From NCBI RefSeq assembly GCF_000472705.1, contig NZ_KI421455.1, forward strand, positions 62,001 through 126,000: 64,000 bases of DNA. The letters are read 5' to 3'. The notes beneath the pieces were generated by a model, which did not search any database, was not told the origin of the DNA, and worked only from the letters and a program-made list of their open reading frames with translations. Shown here in pieces: positions 7,738-15,977 of the stretch. Position 1 is the stretch's first letter; every line of letters begins with the position of its first letter. Both the position numbers and the translations under genes were made by a program. The stretch is from Mesorhizobium erdmanii USDA 3471. GTDB lineage: Bacteria > Pseudomonadota > Alphaproteobacteria > Rhizobiales > Rhizobiaceae.

Positions 7738-8514
7738 TCAAAGCTTCCAGCCCGAATGAAGCGCGGCGATGCCGCCGGAATAGTTGCGGAAGGAAACGCG
7801 GTCGAAGCCCGCATGAGTGATCATGGACGCAAAGTTTGCCTGGTTGGGGAATTTGGCGATCGATTCGACCAGATAGGAGTAGGGCTCGCCGTCGCCGGTG
7901 ACCATCTTGCCGATCCTGGGAATGGCGTTGAACGACCAGGCCTCATAGACCTTGTCGAGCAACGGCATCTCGACCTCGGAAAATTCCAGGCACAGGAACC
8001 GCCCGCCGGGCTTCAGCACGCGGAACGCTTCGCTGAGCGCGAGATGGATATGCGGTACGTTGCGGATGCCGAAAGCGATAGTGTAGGCGTCGAATGTGGC
8101 ATCAGTGAAAGGCAATTCCTCGGCATTGGCCTCGACGAAATCGATGTTGCCGGACAGGCCCTTCTTCTCGGCCCGGTCGCGGCCGACAGCGAGCATCGAG
8201 CCGTTGATGTCGAGCACGGTGGCGTGCGCGTTGCCATGGCTGGCGTCGACGATGCGGAAGGCGATGTCGCCGGTGCCGCCGGCCACGTCCAGGACTTTCC
8301 AGCCCGCCCGCTTCGGCGGATTGAGCCATGTCACCATGGCGTCCTTCCACAGCCGGTGCAGGCCACCCGACATCAGGTCGTTCATCAGGTCGTAGCGGTT
8401 GGCGACCTTGTGGAAAACGTCGTTGACCAGGGACTGCTTCTCGCCTTCCCCTACACGCTTGAAACCATAAGAGGTTTCCATGCCGCCCGCGGCCGTGGTT
8501 CTCTCAACTGACAT
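7738..8514 (-). CDS. ubiE: Ubiquinone/menaquinone C-methyltransferase UbiE
   Basis: UbiE is the SAM-dependent enzyme that adds the ring C-methyl group in ubiquinone (demethoxyubiquinol) and menaquinone synthesis. The 258-residue length is typical. Signatures are the N-terminal VFHKVANRYDLMNDLMSGG, the SAM-binding VLDVAGGTGDIAFRI, the segment YTIAFGIRNVPH (family signature 2), and the C-terminal FANQANFASMITHAGFDRVS-like end with GGIAALHSGWKL. It is the first gene of the minus-strand ubiE-ubiB-coaBC set and is divergent from add, with 134 bases between the two starts holding both promoters. Confidence 0.95.
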   Translation of the reverse strand: MSVERTTAAGGMETSYGFKRVGEGEKQSLVNDVFHKVANRYDLMNDLMSGGLHRLWKDAMVTWLNPPKRAGWKVLDVAGGTGDIAFRIVDASHGNAHATVLDINGSMLAVGRDRAEKKGLSGNIDFVEANAEELPFTDATFDAYTIAFGIRNVPHIHLALSEAFRVLKPGGRFLCLEFSEVEMPLLDKVYEAWSFNAIPRIGKMVTGDGEPYSYLVESIAKFPNQANFASMITHAGFDRVSFRNYSGGIAALHSGWKL

Positions 8515-8648
8515 TTTTTTGATCCGTCATAAAACCGGCGGGACCATAGCCGATCGATGCTGTGGGCGCTATTGTTTAAGGCGCGGTGTTCAGCCGCGCT
8601 TCCAGGTGGTGGGTTTTCAAGACCTGGACTGACCGACGGGATGTTTGA

Positions 8649-9623
8649 ATGCCTTTGAAAGCGGAATTGCACTGCCACATTGAAGGGGCAGCGGCGCCAG
8701 AACTCGTCATCCGCCAGGCGCAGAAATACGGCAAGGACACCTCGCCCTATATCCAGAACGGTTCGTTTGTCTGGCGCGATTTCACCTCCTTCCTGGCGGC
8801 TTATGATTTTTCCGCCGATCTGTTCCGCACCGAGGAGGATTATGCGCGCCTCGCCGATCATTATCTGACCAGCCTGGCCCGCGACGGGGCCATCTATTCC
8901 GAGGTCTTCACCTCGCCGGACCATGCGACGAAAGCCGGCCTGTCGCCCAAGGCCTACACCGACGCGCTCGGCGAAGGTATGCTGCGCGCCAAGGCCAAGA
9001 CCGGCATAGAGGGTCGCATGATCGTCACCGGCGTGCGCCATGCCGGCGTCGAGTCGATCGAGAAGGCGGCGCGTTTCGCGGCACGCTGCGGGCATCCTCT
9101 GGTCACCGGCTTCGGGGTCGCGGGCGATGAACGCATGGGCGAAATGGAAGACTATGTCAGGGCCTTCGAGATCGCGCGCGAGGCGGGGCTTGGCATCACC
9201 ATCCATGCTGGCGAGCTGACGGGTTGGGAGACTGTCCAGGCAGCGCTTGACTATATCCGTCCCTCGCGCATCGGCCACGGCGTGCGTGCCATCGAAAATC
9301 CGGACCTTGTCCGGCGCATCGCCGACGAGGGCGTGGTGCTGGAATGCTGCCCCGGCTCCAACATCGCGCTCAAGGTCTTCGACAGTTTCGCCGACCATCC
9401 GTTCCCGGCCTTGCGGGCCGCCGGCTGTAAGGTGACGCTCAACTCCGACGATCCGCCCTATTTCTGGACGTCGCTGAAGCGCGAATACGACATCGCGGCG
9501 GAGCATTTCTCGATGAATGAGAAAGCGCTCGCGACGGTCACCCGGACGGCCATCGAGGCCGGTTTCGTCGATCGTAAGACCAAGACGGCACTTCTCGCCC
9601 GGCTGAACGGCGCGGCGCGCTGA
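8649..9623 (+). CDS. add: Adenosine deaminase
   Basis: This 324-residue metal-dependent amidohydrolase converts adenosine or deoxyadenosine to inosine and ammonia. The zinc site is visible: HCHIEG gives His8 and His10, then ITIHAGE (His and catalytic Glu), IGHG, and NSDDPPYF with the metal-binding Asp. The length fits the bacterial add/adenine deaminase-like family; the ADE subtype (adenine deaminase) cannot be excluded by eye. It is divergent from ubiE and followed by upp on the same strand. The window also holds purine nucleoside phosphorylase, deoA, cdd and a nucleoside ABC transporter, so a nucleoside-salvage role is well supported. Confidence 0.88.
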   Translation: MPLKAELHCHIEGAAAPELVIRQAQKYGKDTSPYIQNGSFVWRDFTSFLAAYDFSADLFRTEEDYARLADHYLTSLARDGAIYSEVFTSPDHATKAGLSPKAYTDALGEGMLRAKAKTGIEGRMIVTGVRHAGVESIEKAARFAARCGHPLVTGFGVAGDERMGEMEDYVRAFEIAREAGLGITIHAGELTGWETVQAALDYIRPSRIGHGVRAIENPDLVRRIADEGVVLECCPGSNIALKVFDSFADHPFPALRAAGCKVTLNSDDPPYFWTSLKREYDIAAEHFSMNEKALATVTRTAIEAGFVDRKTKTALLARLNGAAR

Positions 9624-9785
9624 TTTCTTCACCGACGATTTCTGGCGACAAAGCTGTGGTCGGTGGCGGCCAAGCGGTTCCTTGGCCGGCCCATTGTCGT
9701 TAGGGTTCGCCCAGGCAGCCTGAAGCGCGACATGTCCCCGGGGATCCATGCGCGCGGTTCGGGCGACACGCATCAGGAGACCATC

Positions 9786-10415
9786 ATGAAGGGCGTCACC
9801 GTCGTCGACCACCCGCTTGTCCAGCACAAGCTGACCATCATGCGCAAGAAGGAGACTTCGACGGCCGGCTTCAGGCGGCTCTTGCGAGAGATATCGCTGC
9901 TGCTCGGCTACGAGGTCACCCGCAATCTCGAACTGACGACGACGACGATCGAAACGCCGATCGAGACCATGGAAGCGCCGACGCTGGAGGGCAAGAAACT
10001 GGTCTTCGCCTCGGTGCTGCGCGCCGGCAACGGCCTGCTCGAAGGCCTGCTCGACCTGGTGCCGGCGGCGCGCGTCGCCCATATCGGCCTCTACCGCGAT
10101 CACGAGACGCTGGAGGCGGTCGAATATTTCTTCAAGGCGCCGAGCGATCTTGCCGACCGTCTGGTGATCGTCGTCGATCCGATGCTGGCGACCGCCAATT
10201 CGGCGATCGCGGCGATCGACAAGCTGAAGGGGCGCGGCGCCACCCACATCCGGTTCCTCTGCCTTCTGGCTGCGCCCGAAGGCATCGAGCGCTTCACCAA
10301 GGCGCATCCGGACGTGCCGGTCTTCACCGCTTCCATCGACCGTCAGCTCAACGAGAAGGGCTACATCATGCCCGGCCTCGGCGACGCCGGCGACCGCATG
10401 TACGGGACGAAATAA
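9786..10415 (+). CDS. upp: Uracil phosphoribosyltransferase
   Basis: Upp converts uracil and PRPP to UMP. From the ATG at 9786 the protein has 209 residues, the standard length, and begins MKGVTVVDHPLVQHKLTIMR with the familiar HPLVQHKLTxMR motif. Further signatures are VFASVLRAGNGLLEGLLDLV, the PRPP-binding region VIVVDPMLATANSAIAAID, and the C-terminal GLGDAGDRMYGTK that binds uracil. An open frame extends upstream to 9663, but its residues are not Upp-like and GGAGACC at 9777-9783 serves as the ribosome site for 9786. It supplies the pyrimidine-base branch of the surrounding nucleoside salvage genes. Confidence 0.94.
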   Translation: MKGVTVVDHPLVQHKLTIMRKKETSTAGFRRLLREISLLLGYEVTRNLELTTTTIETPIETMEAPTLEGKKLVFASVLRAGNGLLEGLLDLVPAARVAHIGLYRDHETLEAVEYFFKAPSDLADRLVIVVDPMLATANSAIAAIDKLKGRGATHIRFLCLLAAPEGIERFTKAHPDVPVFTASIDRQLNEKGYIMPGLGDAGDRMYGTK

Positions 10416-10510
10416 TTTACCAAACGTTTACGCAACGCCGTGGTTTCGGCGGGCGTTAAAGCGGCAAACACCATCAGGGCTTAAGGATCGGCCGTCACAA
10501 AGGCCGGTCC

Positions 10511-11074
10511 ATGCTCCGCAAACTTCTAATCCTCAGCGTTTTCGCCGGCACATCGGCGTGGATCCCTGTCGTCTATCAGTCAAATCCGCAGATCTTCGAA
10601 AACCTGCTGAAATCGGCAACGATTGCCAAGCCCGATGCCGGGCAGCAACCGAAGATCAACCTTGCATCGGTTCCAGACAAGCCGGTGGCGCCGCTTGCGA
10701 CTGGCCGCAAGGTGATCATCAATGCGGACGCCCGCGGGCACTTCACGTCGATCTTCAGGCTCAACGGCCGCCAGGTTGACGGCATGATCGATACCGGTGC
10801 CACCCTGGTTGCCGTCAACACGTCAACGGCGCGTCGGATCGGGCTGTCGCTCAATCCGTCGGATTTCAGCCACGAGGTCAGCACCGCCAACGGTACGATC
10901 AAAGCGGCCGTGGTGATGATCAATCGCCTTCAGGTCGGTAGCGTTGTCGTCGATGACGTGCAGGCCATCGTGCTCGACGACAAGGCCTTGCAGACCAACC
11001 TGATCGGCATGAGTTTTCTTAAACGGCTCAGCAAGTACCAGGCCGAGGACGGCACGCTGCTGCTTGTCCAGTAG
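10511..11074 (+). CDS. Retropepsin-like aspartic protease, TIGR02281 (clan AA) family
   Basis: This 187-residue protein has an N-terminal hydrophobic segment (MLRKLLILSVFAGTSAWIPV) that acts as a signal anchor, a low-complexity stretch, and a retropepsin-type aspartic protease domain. The active-site motif GMIDTGATLVAVNTSTARRI carries the DTGA triad, and VIGMSFLKRL-like LIGMSFLKRLSKYQ is the C-terminal hydrophobic-hydrophobic-glycine motif of the fold. Such single-domain proteases work as dimers and are conserved in Rhizobiales with unknown targets, probably periplasmic. The ATG at 10511 follows AAAGGCCGG. It is convergent with deoA. Confidence 0.87.
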   Translation: MLRKLLILSVFAGTSAWIPVVYQSNPQIFENLLKSATIAKPDAGQQPKINLASVPDKPVAPLATGRKVIINADARGHFTSIFRLNGRQVDGMIDTGATLVAVNTSTARRIGLSLNPSDFSHEVSTANGTIKAAVVMINRLQVGSVVVDDVQAIVLDDKALQTNLIGMSFLKRLSKYQAEDGTLLLVQ

Positions 11075-11085
11075 CTCTGTTTTCC

Positions 11086-11129
11086 GCAATTCCGGGCGGA
11101 AAACCGTTTCACACTTTTCCTGGAATTGC
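11086..11129. repeat. Intergenic palindromic element, GCAATTCC/GGAATTGC type
   Basis: This 44-base element opens with GCAATTCC and closes with GGAATTGC, perfect inverted arms, and has an inner GGAAAA/TTTTCC pair. It shares the core GGAAAACCGTTTCACACTT with the copy at 19678-19773. It ends one base before the stop codon of the minus-strand deoA gene. Confidence 0.75.
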
Positions 11130-11130
11130 T

Positions 11131-12450
11131 TTAACCGCGCGGCAGGATCCGCCGGATCACGGCTTTATCCGCCGGTGGTTTCGAAGCACCGACAGCATAG
11201 GCCGAGAGCACAGCGTCGGCCGCCGCTTCGGCGTCGGAAGGCGAGCGGGCGTGGATCAGCGCCAGAGCATCTCCGACGTGTACTTCCGCGCCTATCGGTA
11301 TCAGCCTTGTGATGCCGACCGTGGGATCGATTTTGTCGTCGGGCCGGGTGCGGCCGCCGCCCAGAGCAACCACCGCAAGGCCGATGTCGCGGGTGGCGAT
11401 GCCGGTGACGAAGCCGCCGGTCGTTGCCTTGACCGCGAATTCCGTTGCCGCTTCGGGCAAGTATTTTTCCGGCTTTTCGATAAAGTCCACGGGGCCGCCA
11501 AGCACCGCCACCATGCGGGCGAAGGTGGCGGCGGCGCGGCCGCTGGCCAGCGTCTCCGTGGCGCGCCGCATGCCATCCTGATTTGACGACACCAGCCCGG
11601 CCGACTGCAGCATTTCGGCGGCCAGCGCCAGCGTCACATCCTCCAGCCGCCGGTCGCGCAGACGGCCGGTGAGGAAATCGACGGCGTTGCGCACCTCGAC
11701 GGCATTGCCGGCCGCCGAGGCCAGCGGCTCGTTCATGCCGGTGATCAGCGCCGAGACTTTCAGCCCGGCGCCGCTGGCGACCTCGACCAGGCTGTTGGCG
11801 AGCGCGGTGGCGTCGCGCGACTTCTCCATGAAGGCGCCATTGCCAACCTTGACGTCGAGCACCAGCGAGCCCAGGCCGGCGGCCAGTTTCTTCGACAGGA
11901 TCGAGGCGGTGATCAGCGGCACCGATTCCACGGTGCCGGTGACGTCGCGGATGGCATAGAGCCGGCGATCGGCGGGCGCCAGATCGGCGGTCTGGCCGAT
12001 GATGGCGCAGCCCGATTCTAGCACAGCGCGGCGAAACAGCGTGACATCGGGCTGGCTGGCATAGCCGGGGATAGCGTCCATCTTATCCAGCGTGCCGCCG
12101 GTATGGCCAAGGCCACGGCCGGAGATCATCGGCACATAGGCGCCACAGGCGGCGACGATCGGCGCCAGCATCAGCGAGACGTTGTCGCCGACACCGCCCG
12201 TGGAATGCTTGTCGGTGACCGGACCGGGCAGGTCCGACCAGTCGAGCACGTCGCCGGAATCGCGCATGGCCAGCGTCAGCGCGACGGCCTCGTCGCGGTT
12301 CATGCCGTTGAAGAACACCGCCATGGCAAAGGCCGCGGCCTGGCCGTCGGTGACGGCACCCGAGGTCACGCCGTCTATGAAAGCGGCGATTTCACCAGCC
12401 GAGAGCCTGTGGCCGTCGCGTTTGTGACGGATGATTTCCTGCGGAAGCAT
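11131..12450 (-). CDS. deoA: Thymidine phosphorylase
   Basis: DeoA splits thymidine or deoxyuridine with phosphate into the base and 2-deoxyribose-1-phosphate. The 439-residue length is standard. Signatures are the N-terminal PQEIIRHKRDGHRLSAGEIA, the phosphate and nucleoside binding KHSTGGVGDNVSLMLAPIVA and ISGRGLGHTGGTLDKMDAIP, and the C-terminal domain with VGITRLIPIGAEVHVGDAL. Its start overlaps the last base of the purine nucleoside phosphorylase gene, so these are co-translated. It is the last gene of a minus-strand set: transporter, cdd, phosphorylase, deoA. Confidence 0.95.
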   Translation of the reverse strand: MLPQEIIRHKRDGHRLSAGEIAAFIDGVTSGAVTDGQAAAFAMAVFFNGMNRDEAVALTLAMRDSGDVLDWSDLPGPVTDKHSTGGVGDNVSLMLAPIVAACGAYVPMISGRGLGHTGGTLDKMDAIPGYASQPDVTLFRRAVLESGCAIIGQTADLAPADRRLYAIRDVTGTVESVPLITASILSKKLAAGLGSLVLDVKVGNGAFMEKSRDATALANSLVEVASGAGLKVSALITGMNEPLASAAGNAVEVRNAVDFLTGRLRDRRLEDVTLALAAEMLQSAGLVSSNQDGMRRATETLASGRAAATFARMVAVLGGPVDFIEKPEKYLPEAATEFAVKATTGGFVTGIATRDIGLAVVALGGGRTRPDDKIDPTVGITRLIPIGAEVHVGDALALIHARSPSDAEAAADAVLSAYAVGASKPPADKAVIRRILPRG

Positions 12451-13259
12451 CAGCTCTCCAGCAGCCCGTCGCGGAACACACGCTGCAGCACCGTCGCCAG
12501 CCGCGAGCCGCCGACCGGCGCCATATCCTTGGTCTCCTGGTGCGAAAGCTCGGCTCCGGTCATGCCGGCCGCCAAATTGGTGATCACCGAGCAGGCGGCG
12601 ACGCGCAGGCCAAGGAATCTGGCGAGAATGACTTCCGGCACCGTCGACATACCCACCGCATTGGCGCCCATGATGCGCGCCATGCGGATTTCAGCCGGCG
12701 TTTCGAAACACGGGCCGGAAAACCACATATAGACGCCCTTGTGCAGCGCGGTGCCGGTCGCCTTCGCCGCATGCTCGATCGCCTTGCGGATACCGGCATC
12801 ATAGGCTTCGGTCAGGCCGACGAAGCGGCGGTCGCTCGGCTCGCCGATCAGCGGATTGCTGCCGGAGAAATTGATGTGGTCGGTGAGCAGCATTATCGAG
12901 CCCGGCGGCATCTCCGGATCGACCGAGCCGGCGGCATTGGTGAGGATCAGTTTGGTAATGCCGATGCCGGCAAGCACTTCCAGCACCGGCCGCATCGCCG
13001 CGGCGTTACCGTGCTCATAGTAATGCGCGCGGCCGGAAAGCATCAGCACCGGCGTGCCGGCAAACAGTCCCGCCACCACTTCGCCGGCATGGCCGCTGAC
13101 GCCGCTGCTCGGAAAACCGGGCAGGTCGGCATAGGGGACACGGATCGGGTTCTCGATCCGGTCGACGAGGACGCCGAGCCCCGAGCCGAGCACCATTGCG
13201 GTCGACGGCGCCAGACCGTCCAGCCTCTCGATCAGATGGTCCACGGTCTTCTGGGTCAT
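12450..13259 (-). CDS. Purine nucleoside phosphorylase (trimeric, PNP/MTAP type)
   Basis: This 269-residue enzyme cleaves inosine, guanosine or their deoxy forms with phosphate. It belongs to the trimeric low-molecular-mass class: MVLGSGLGVLVDRIE is the phosphate-binding start, LSGRAHYYEHGNAAAMRPVL follows, then ILTNAAGSVDPEMPPGSIML and the purine-binding MWFSGPCFETPAEIRMARI with the class signature. The C-terminal VITNLAAGMTGAELSHQE is also typical. The class is often named PunA or DeoD-like; xanthosine preference cannot be excluded. It sits 48 bases after cdd and overlaps deoA, in keeping with the nucleoside catabolic operon. Confidence 0.93.
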   Translation of the reverse strand: MTQKTVDHLIERLDGLAPSTAMVLGSGLGVLVDRIENPIRVPYADLPGFPSSGVSGHAGEVVAGLFAGTPVLMLSGRAHYYEHGNAAAMRPVLEVLAGIGITKLILTNAAGSVDPEMPPGSIMLLTDHINFSGSNPLIGEPSDRRFVGLTEAYDAGIRKAIEHAAKATGTALHKGVYMWFSGPCFETPAEIRMARIMGANAVGMSTVPEVILARFLGLRVAACSVITNLAAGMTGAELSHQETKDMAPVGGSRLATVLQRVFRDGLLES

Positions 13260-13307
13260 TGCAGCCAGCCGGTCATTTGAGCCAATACTTGATTTTGAGC
13301 CGATTCT

Positions 13308-13700
13308 TCATTTGAGGATGTCGCCACGAAAACCGTAGGGCAGCATCTCGCCCATGGTCACGGTCTCGGCCACGCCCGTGTTGTCGCAGAGATAGAGTTT
13401 CGTGTCCGGCCGGCAGAACTCGGCCAGCCGCTGGCGGCAGCCGCCGCAGGGCGAGCATTTGGCCATGCGTTCGGCTAGGACCGCGATTTCCACGATCTTG
13501 CCGCCGCCGGCCATGATGTAGTGGCCAAGCGCTGTCGTCTCGGCGCACCAGCCCTCCGGATAGGAGGCGACCTCGATGTTGGCGCCGGTGAAGACGCGGC
13601 CGTCCTCGGTGCGCAAGGCGGCGCCTACCGGAAATTTCGAGTAGGGCGCATAGGCCTTGGCCATGGCGGCCTTGGCCGCTTCGAACAGATCATGCGACAT
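13308..13700 (-). CDS. cdd: Cytidine deaminase
   Basis: This 130-residue homotetrameric-type zinc enzyme converts cytidine and deoxycytidine to uridine and deoxyuridine. The zinc site is clear: WCAETTAL holds the Cys and catalytic Glu, and SPCGGCRQRLAEF holds the other two cysteines. NIEVASYPEGWCAE matches the N-terminal substrate loop. It begins 65 bases after the second transporter permease gene and precedes the purine nucleoside phosphorylase gene, so imported cytidine can enter the uridine pool used by Upp and the phosphorylases. Confidence 0.95.
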   Translation of the reverse strand: MSHDLFEAAKAAMAKAYAPYSKFPVGAALRTEDGRVFTGANIEVASYPEGWCAETTALGHYIMAGGGKIVEIAVLAERMAKCSPCGGCRQRLAEFCRPDTKLYLCDNTGVAETVTMGEMLPYGFRGDILK

Positions 13701-13765
13701 TCAGTTGTTCTCTCCGATGATCATGTCCAAAACCCGGCGCGTCCTTCGCGCCGAGGCATCGGTCC

Positions 13766-14836
13766 TCAGCGTTCCTTGACGTATGGCACGCCGCCGGCGC
13801 GCGGCGGGATCGCCTTGCCGATGAAGCCAGCGAGCAGGACGACGGTAAGGACATAGGGCAGGGCCTGCATGAATTGTGCCGACACCTTGCCAACAATGGG
13901 CAGCGGCGAGCCTTGCAGGCGGATCGAAGCCGCGTCGAGGAAGCCGAACAGCAGGCAAGCGAACATGGCGTTGACAGGCTTCCACTTGGCAAAGATCAGC
14001 GCGGCCAGCGCGATATAGCCCTTGCCCGCGGTCATGTCCTTCACGAAGCCGCCATTCTGCACCATCGACAGGTAGGCGCCGGCGACGCCGGTGAGGATGC
14101 CGGTGCAGATCAGCGCCCGATAGCGCAGCCAGGCGACCGAGATGCCGGCGGTGTCGACGGCTGCCGGGTTCTCGCCGACGGCGCGCAGCCGCAGGCCGAA
14201 GCGGGTGCGGAACAGCACCCACCAGGTGAACGGCACCATCGCGAAGGCGAAGTAGACCAAAATCGAATGACCGAGCACGAGCTCGGCAAAAATCGGGCCG
14301 AAGCCGGGAATCCGTGCCAGCGCATCGATCAGCAGCGCCGGCAGGTAAAGAATGAGCCCGCGTATCGAGGCGAGAAAATCGGCGAAGCTCGCGGTGCTGA
14401 AGCTGTATGTGGAAAGGAAGTTCGAGATCACATACGCCGTTATCGATTCAAACCGTTCGCCTGGCTGCAAGGCCGGGGTGCGCCCGCCCTGCTGGAACCA
14501 GGCCTGGCCCAGAATGATGGTCGAGCCGGCGGCGATGAAATTGATCGCCACGCCCGAAACGATCTGGTTGCCGCGATGGGTGATCGAGGCGAAGCCGTGC
14601 ACCATGGCGAAGGCGACCGAGATCAGGATGGCCATGCCAAGGCCGATAAAGGCGGAGTGGAAGACCGAGGCCGCGGCGGCGCCGGCGAAGGCACCGACCA
14701 GCATCTTGCCTTCGAGCCCGATATCGAAGATGCCGGAACGCTCGGAAAAGAGCCCAGCAAGGCAGGCGAGCAGCAGCGGCACCGAAAGGCGGATAGTGGA
14801 GTCCAGGACCTGGACGATGGCGTTGACGAAATCCAT
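13766..14836 (-). CDS. Nucleoside ABC transporter permease (second subunit)
   Basis: This 356-residue polytopic protein belongs to the BPD_transp_2 permease family used by BmpA/NupABC-type nucleoside importers. Typical segments are SVPLLLACLAGLFSERSGIF followed by DIGLEGKMLVGAFAGAAAA, and FGLRLRAVGENPAAVDTAGI, the cytoplasmic coupling loop that docks on the ATPase. About ten hydrophobic helices are visible. It ends the three-gene transporter core and starts one base after the stop of the other permease gene. Its partner permease, ATPase and the BMP-family binding protein at 18425-19414 make a full importer. Confidence 0.92.
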   Translation of the reverse strand: MDFVNAIVQVLDSTIRLSVPLLLACLAGLFSERSGIFDIGLEGKMLVGAFAGAAAASVFHSAFIGLGMAILISVAFAMVHGFASITHRGNQIVSGVAINFIAAGSTIILGQAWFQQGGRTPALQPGERFESITAYVISNFLSTYSFSTASFADFLASIRGLILYLPALLIDALARIPGFGPIFAELVLGHSILVYFAFAMVPFTWWVLFRTRFGLRLRAVGENPAAVDTAGISVAWLRYRALICTGILTGVAGAYLSMVQNGGFVKDMTAGKGYIALAALIFAKWKPVNAMFACLLFGFLDAASIRLQGSPLPIVGKVSAQFMQALPYVLTVVLLAGFIGKAIPPRAGGVPYVKER

Positions 14837-14837
14837 C

Positions 14838-15977
14838 TCAGGCGCCCTTTCCCTTGACCGCTTCCATGCCGACCGACCGCGGGCTGAACGAGGCGAACAG
14901 CGCCTGGATGTAAGGCCGGAACATGTGTTCGAGCGCGCCGGCGAACAGGATCACCAAGCCTTGAATGATGACGATCATGTCGCGGGAAATCGCCGGCATC
15001 TCGAAGGCGAGTTCGGCGCCGCCCTGGTAGAGCATACCGAACAGGATCGCCGCCAGCACGATGCCGACCGGGTGCAGGCGCCCCATTAAGGCGACCGCGA
15101 TGCCGACGAAGCCGGCGCCGGAGACGAAGTCGATCGCGACATTGTGCTGGTCGCCCATCACCGGATTGAGCGCCATCATGCCGGCCAGCGCGCCCGAGAT
15201 CATCATTGCGGTGATGATGATGCGGGTTTCCGAGATGCCGGCATAGCGCGCGGCCTTCGGGCTGTGGCCGTAGGTGCGCATCTCGTAGCCGAGCTTGGTG
15301 CGCCAGATCAGCAACCAGACCAGGAATGCCATGGCGAGCGCCAGCAGGAAGGTGACGTTGAGCGGCGCAGAGCGAATCTTGGCCCCAAACAGCTCGATGA
15401 TCCAGTTCAGTTTCGGCAACTCGGCCCCGGCGAGGAAGTTCCGGGTTTGCGGGGCTTGCGATCCTGCCGGCTTCAACGCTCCGACCAGCAGATAGACCAT
15501 GATCGAAGCGGCGATGAAGTTGAACATGATGGTGGTGATGACGATGTGCGAACCGCGCTTGGCCTGGAGATAGGCGGGGATCAGCGCCCAAAGCGCGCCA
15601 ACGGCGGCCGAAGCAACGATGGCCAGCGGGAAGGTCAGCCACCACGGCAGCACGCTGTCGAAGGAGAGGCAGACGATGGCGATGCCGAGGCCGGCAATAT
15701 AGGCCTGCCCCTCGGTGCCGATGTTGAACAGGCCGCAATGCGCCGCCACCGCCACTGAAAGTCCGGTGAAGATGAAGGTGGTGGCATAGAAAAGGGTGAA
15801 GGCGATGCCCGTTCCCTTACCGAAAGCGCCCTCGACCAGGATGACGGCGGCGCGGAACGGATTTTCGCCAACCAGAAGCACGACGAAGCCGGCGACGATG
15901 AAAGCCACTGAGAGGTTGATCAGCGGAATCAGCCCATAGTCGGCCCAGGCCGGCAGTTTTGCGTAAGGCGTGCTCAT
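14838..15977 (-). CDS. Nucleoside ABC transporter permease (first subunit)
   Basis: A 379-residue membrane permease of the BPD_transp_2 family, related to YufP/NupB. Hydrophobic helices fill most of the length, beginning with YGLIPLINLSVAFIVAGFVV. Characteristic parts are AAHCGLFNIGTEGQAYIAGL and the coupling loop LGYEMRTYGHSPKAARYAGI. Its start overlaps the ATPase stop by four bases and its stop is followed one base later by the other permease gene, so the three are clearly one transcript. Transport of purine and pyrimidine nucleosides is inferred from the neighbouring catabolic genes. Confidence 0.92.
   Translation of the reverse strand: MSTPYAKLPAWADYGLIPLINLSVAFIVAGFVVLLVGENPFRAAVILVEGAFGKGTGIAFTLFYATTFIFTGLSVAVAAHCGLFNIGTEGQAYIAGLGIAIVCLSFDSVLPWWLTFPLAIVASAAVGALWALIPAYLQAKRGSHIVITTIMFNFIAASIMVYLLVGALKPAGSQAPQTRNFLAGAELPKLNWIIELFGAKIRSAPLNVTFLLALAMAFLVWLLIWRTKLGYEMRTYGHSPKAARYAGISETRIIITAMMISGALAGMMALNPVMGDQHNVAIDFVSGAGFVGIAVALMGRLHPVGIVLAAILFGMLYQGGAELAFEMPAISRDMIVIIQGLVILFAGALEHMFRPYIQALFASFSPRSVGMEAVKGKGA

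Noticed and set aside
5016..7820. Very long plus-strand open frame opposite coaBC and ubiB
   Set aside because: It is a shadow of two well-supported minus-strand genes in high-GC DNA; the translated protein is His/Arg/Gly-rich with no family features.
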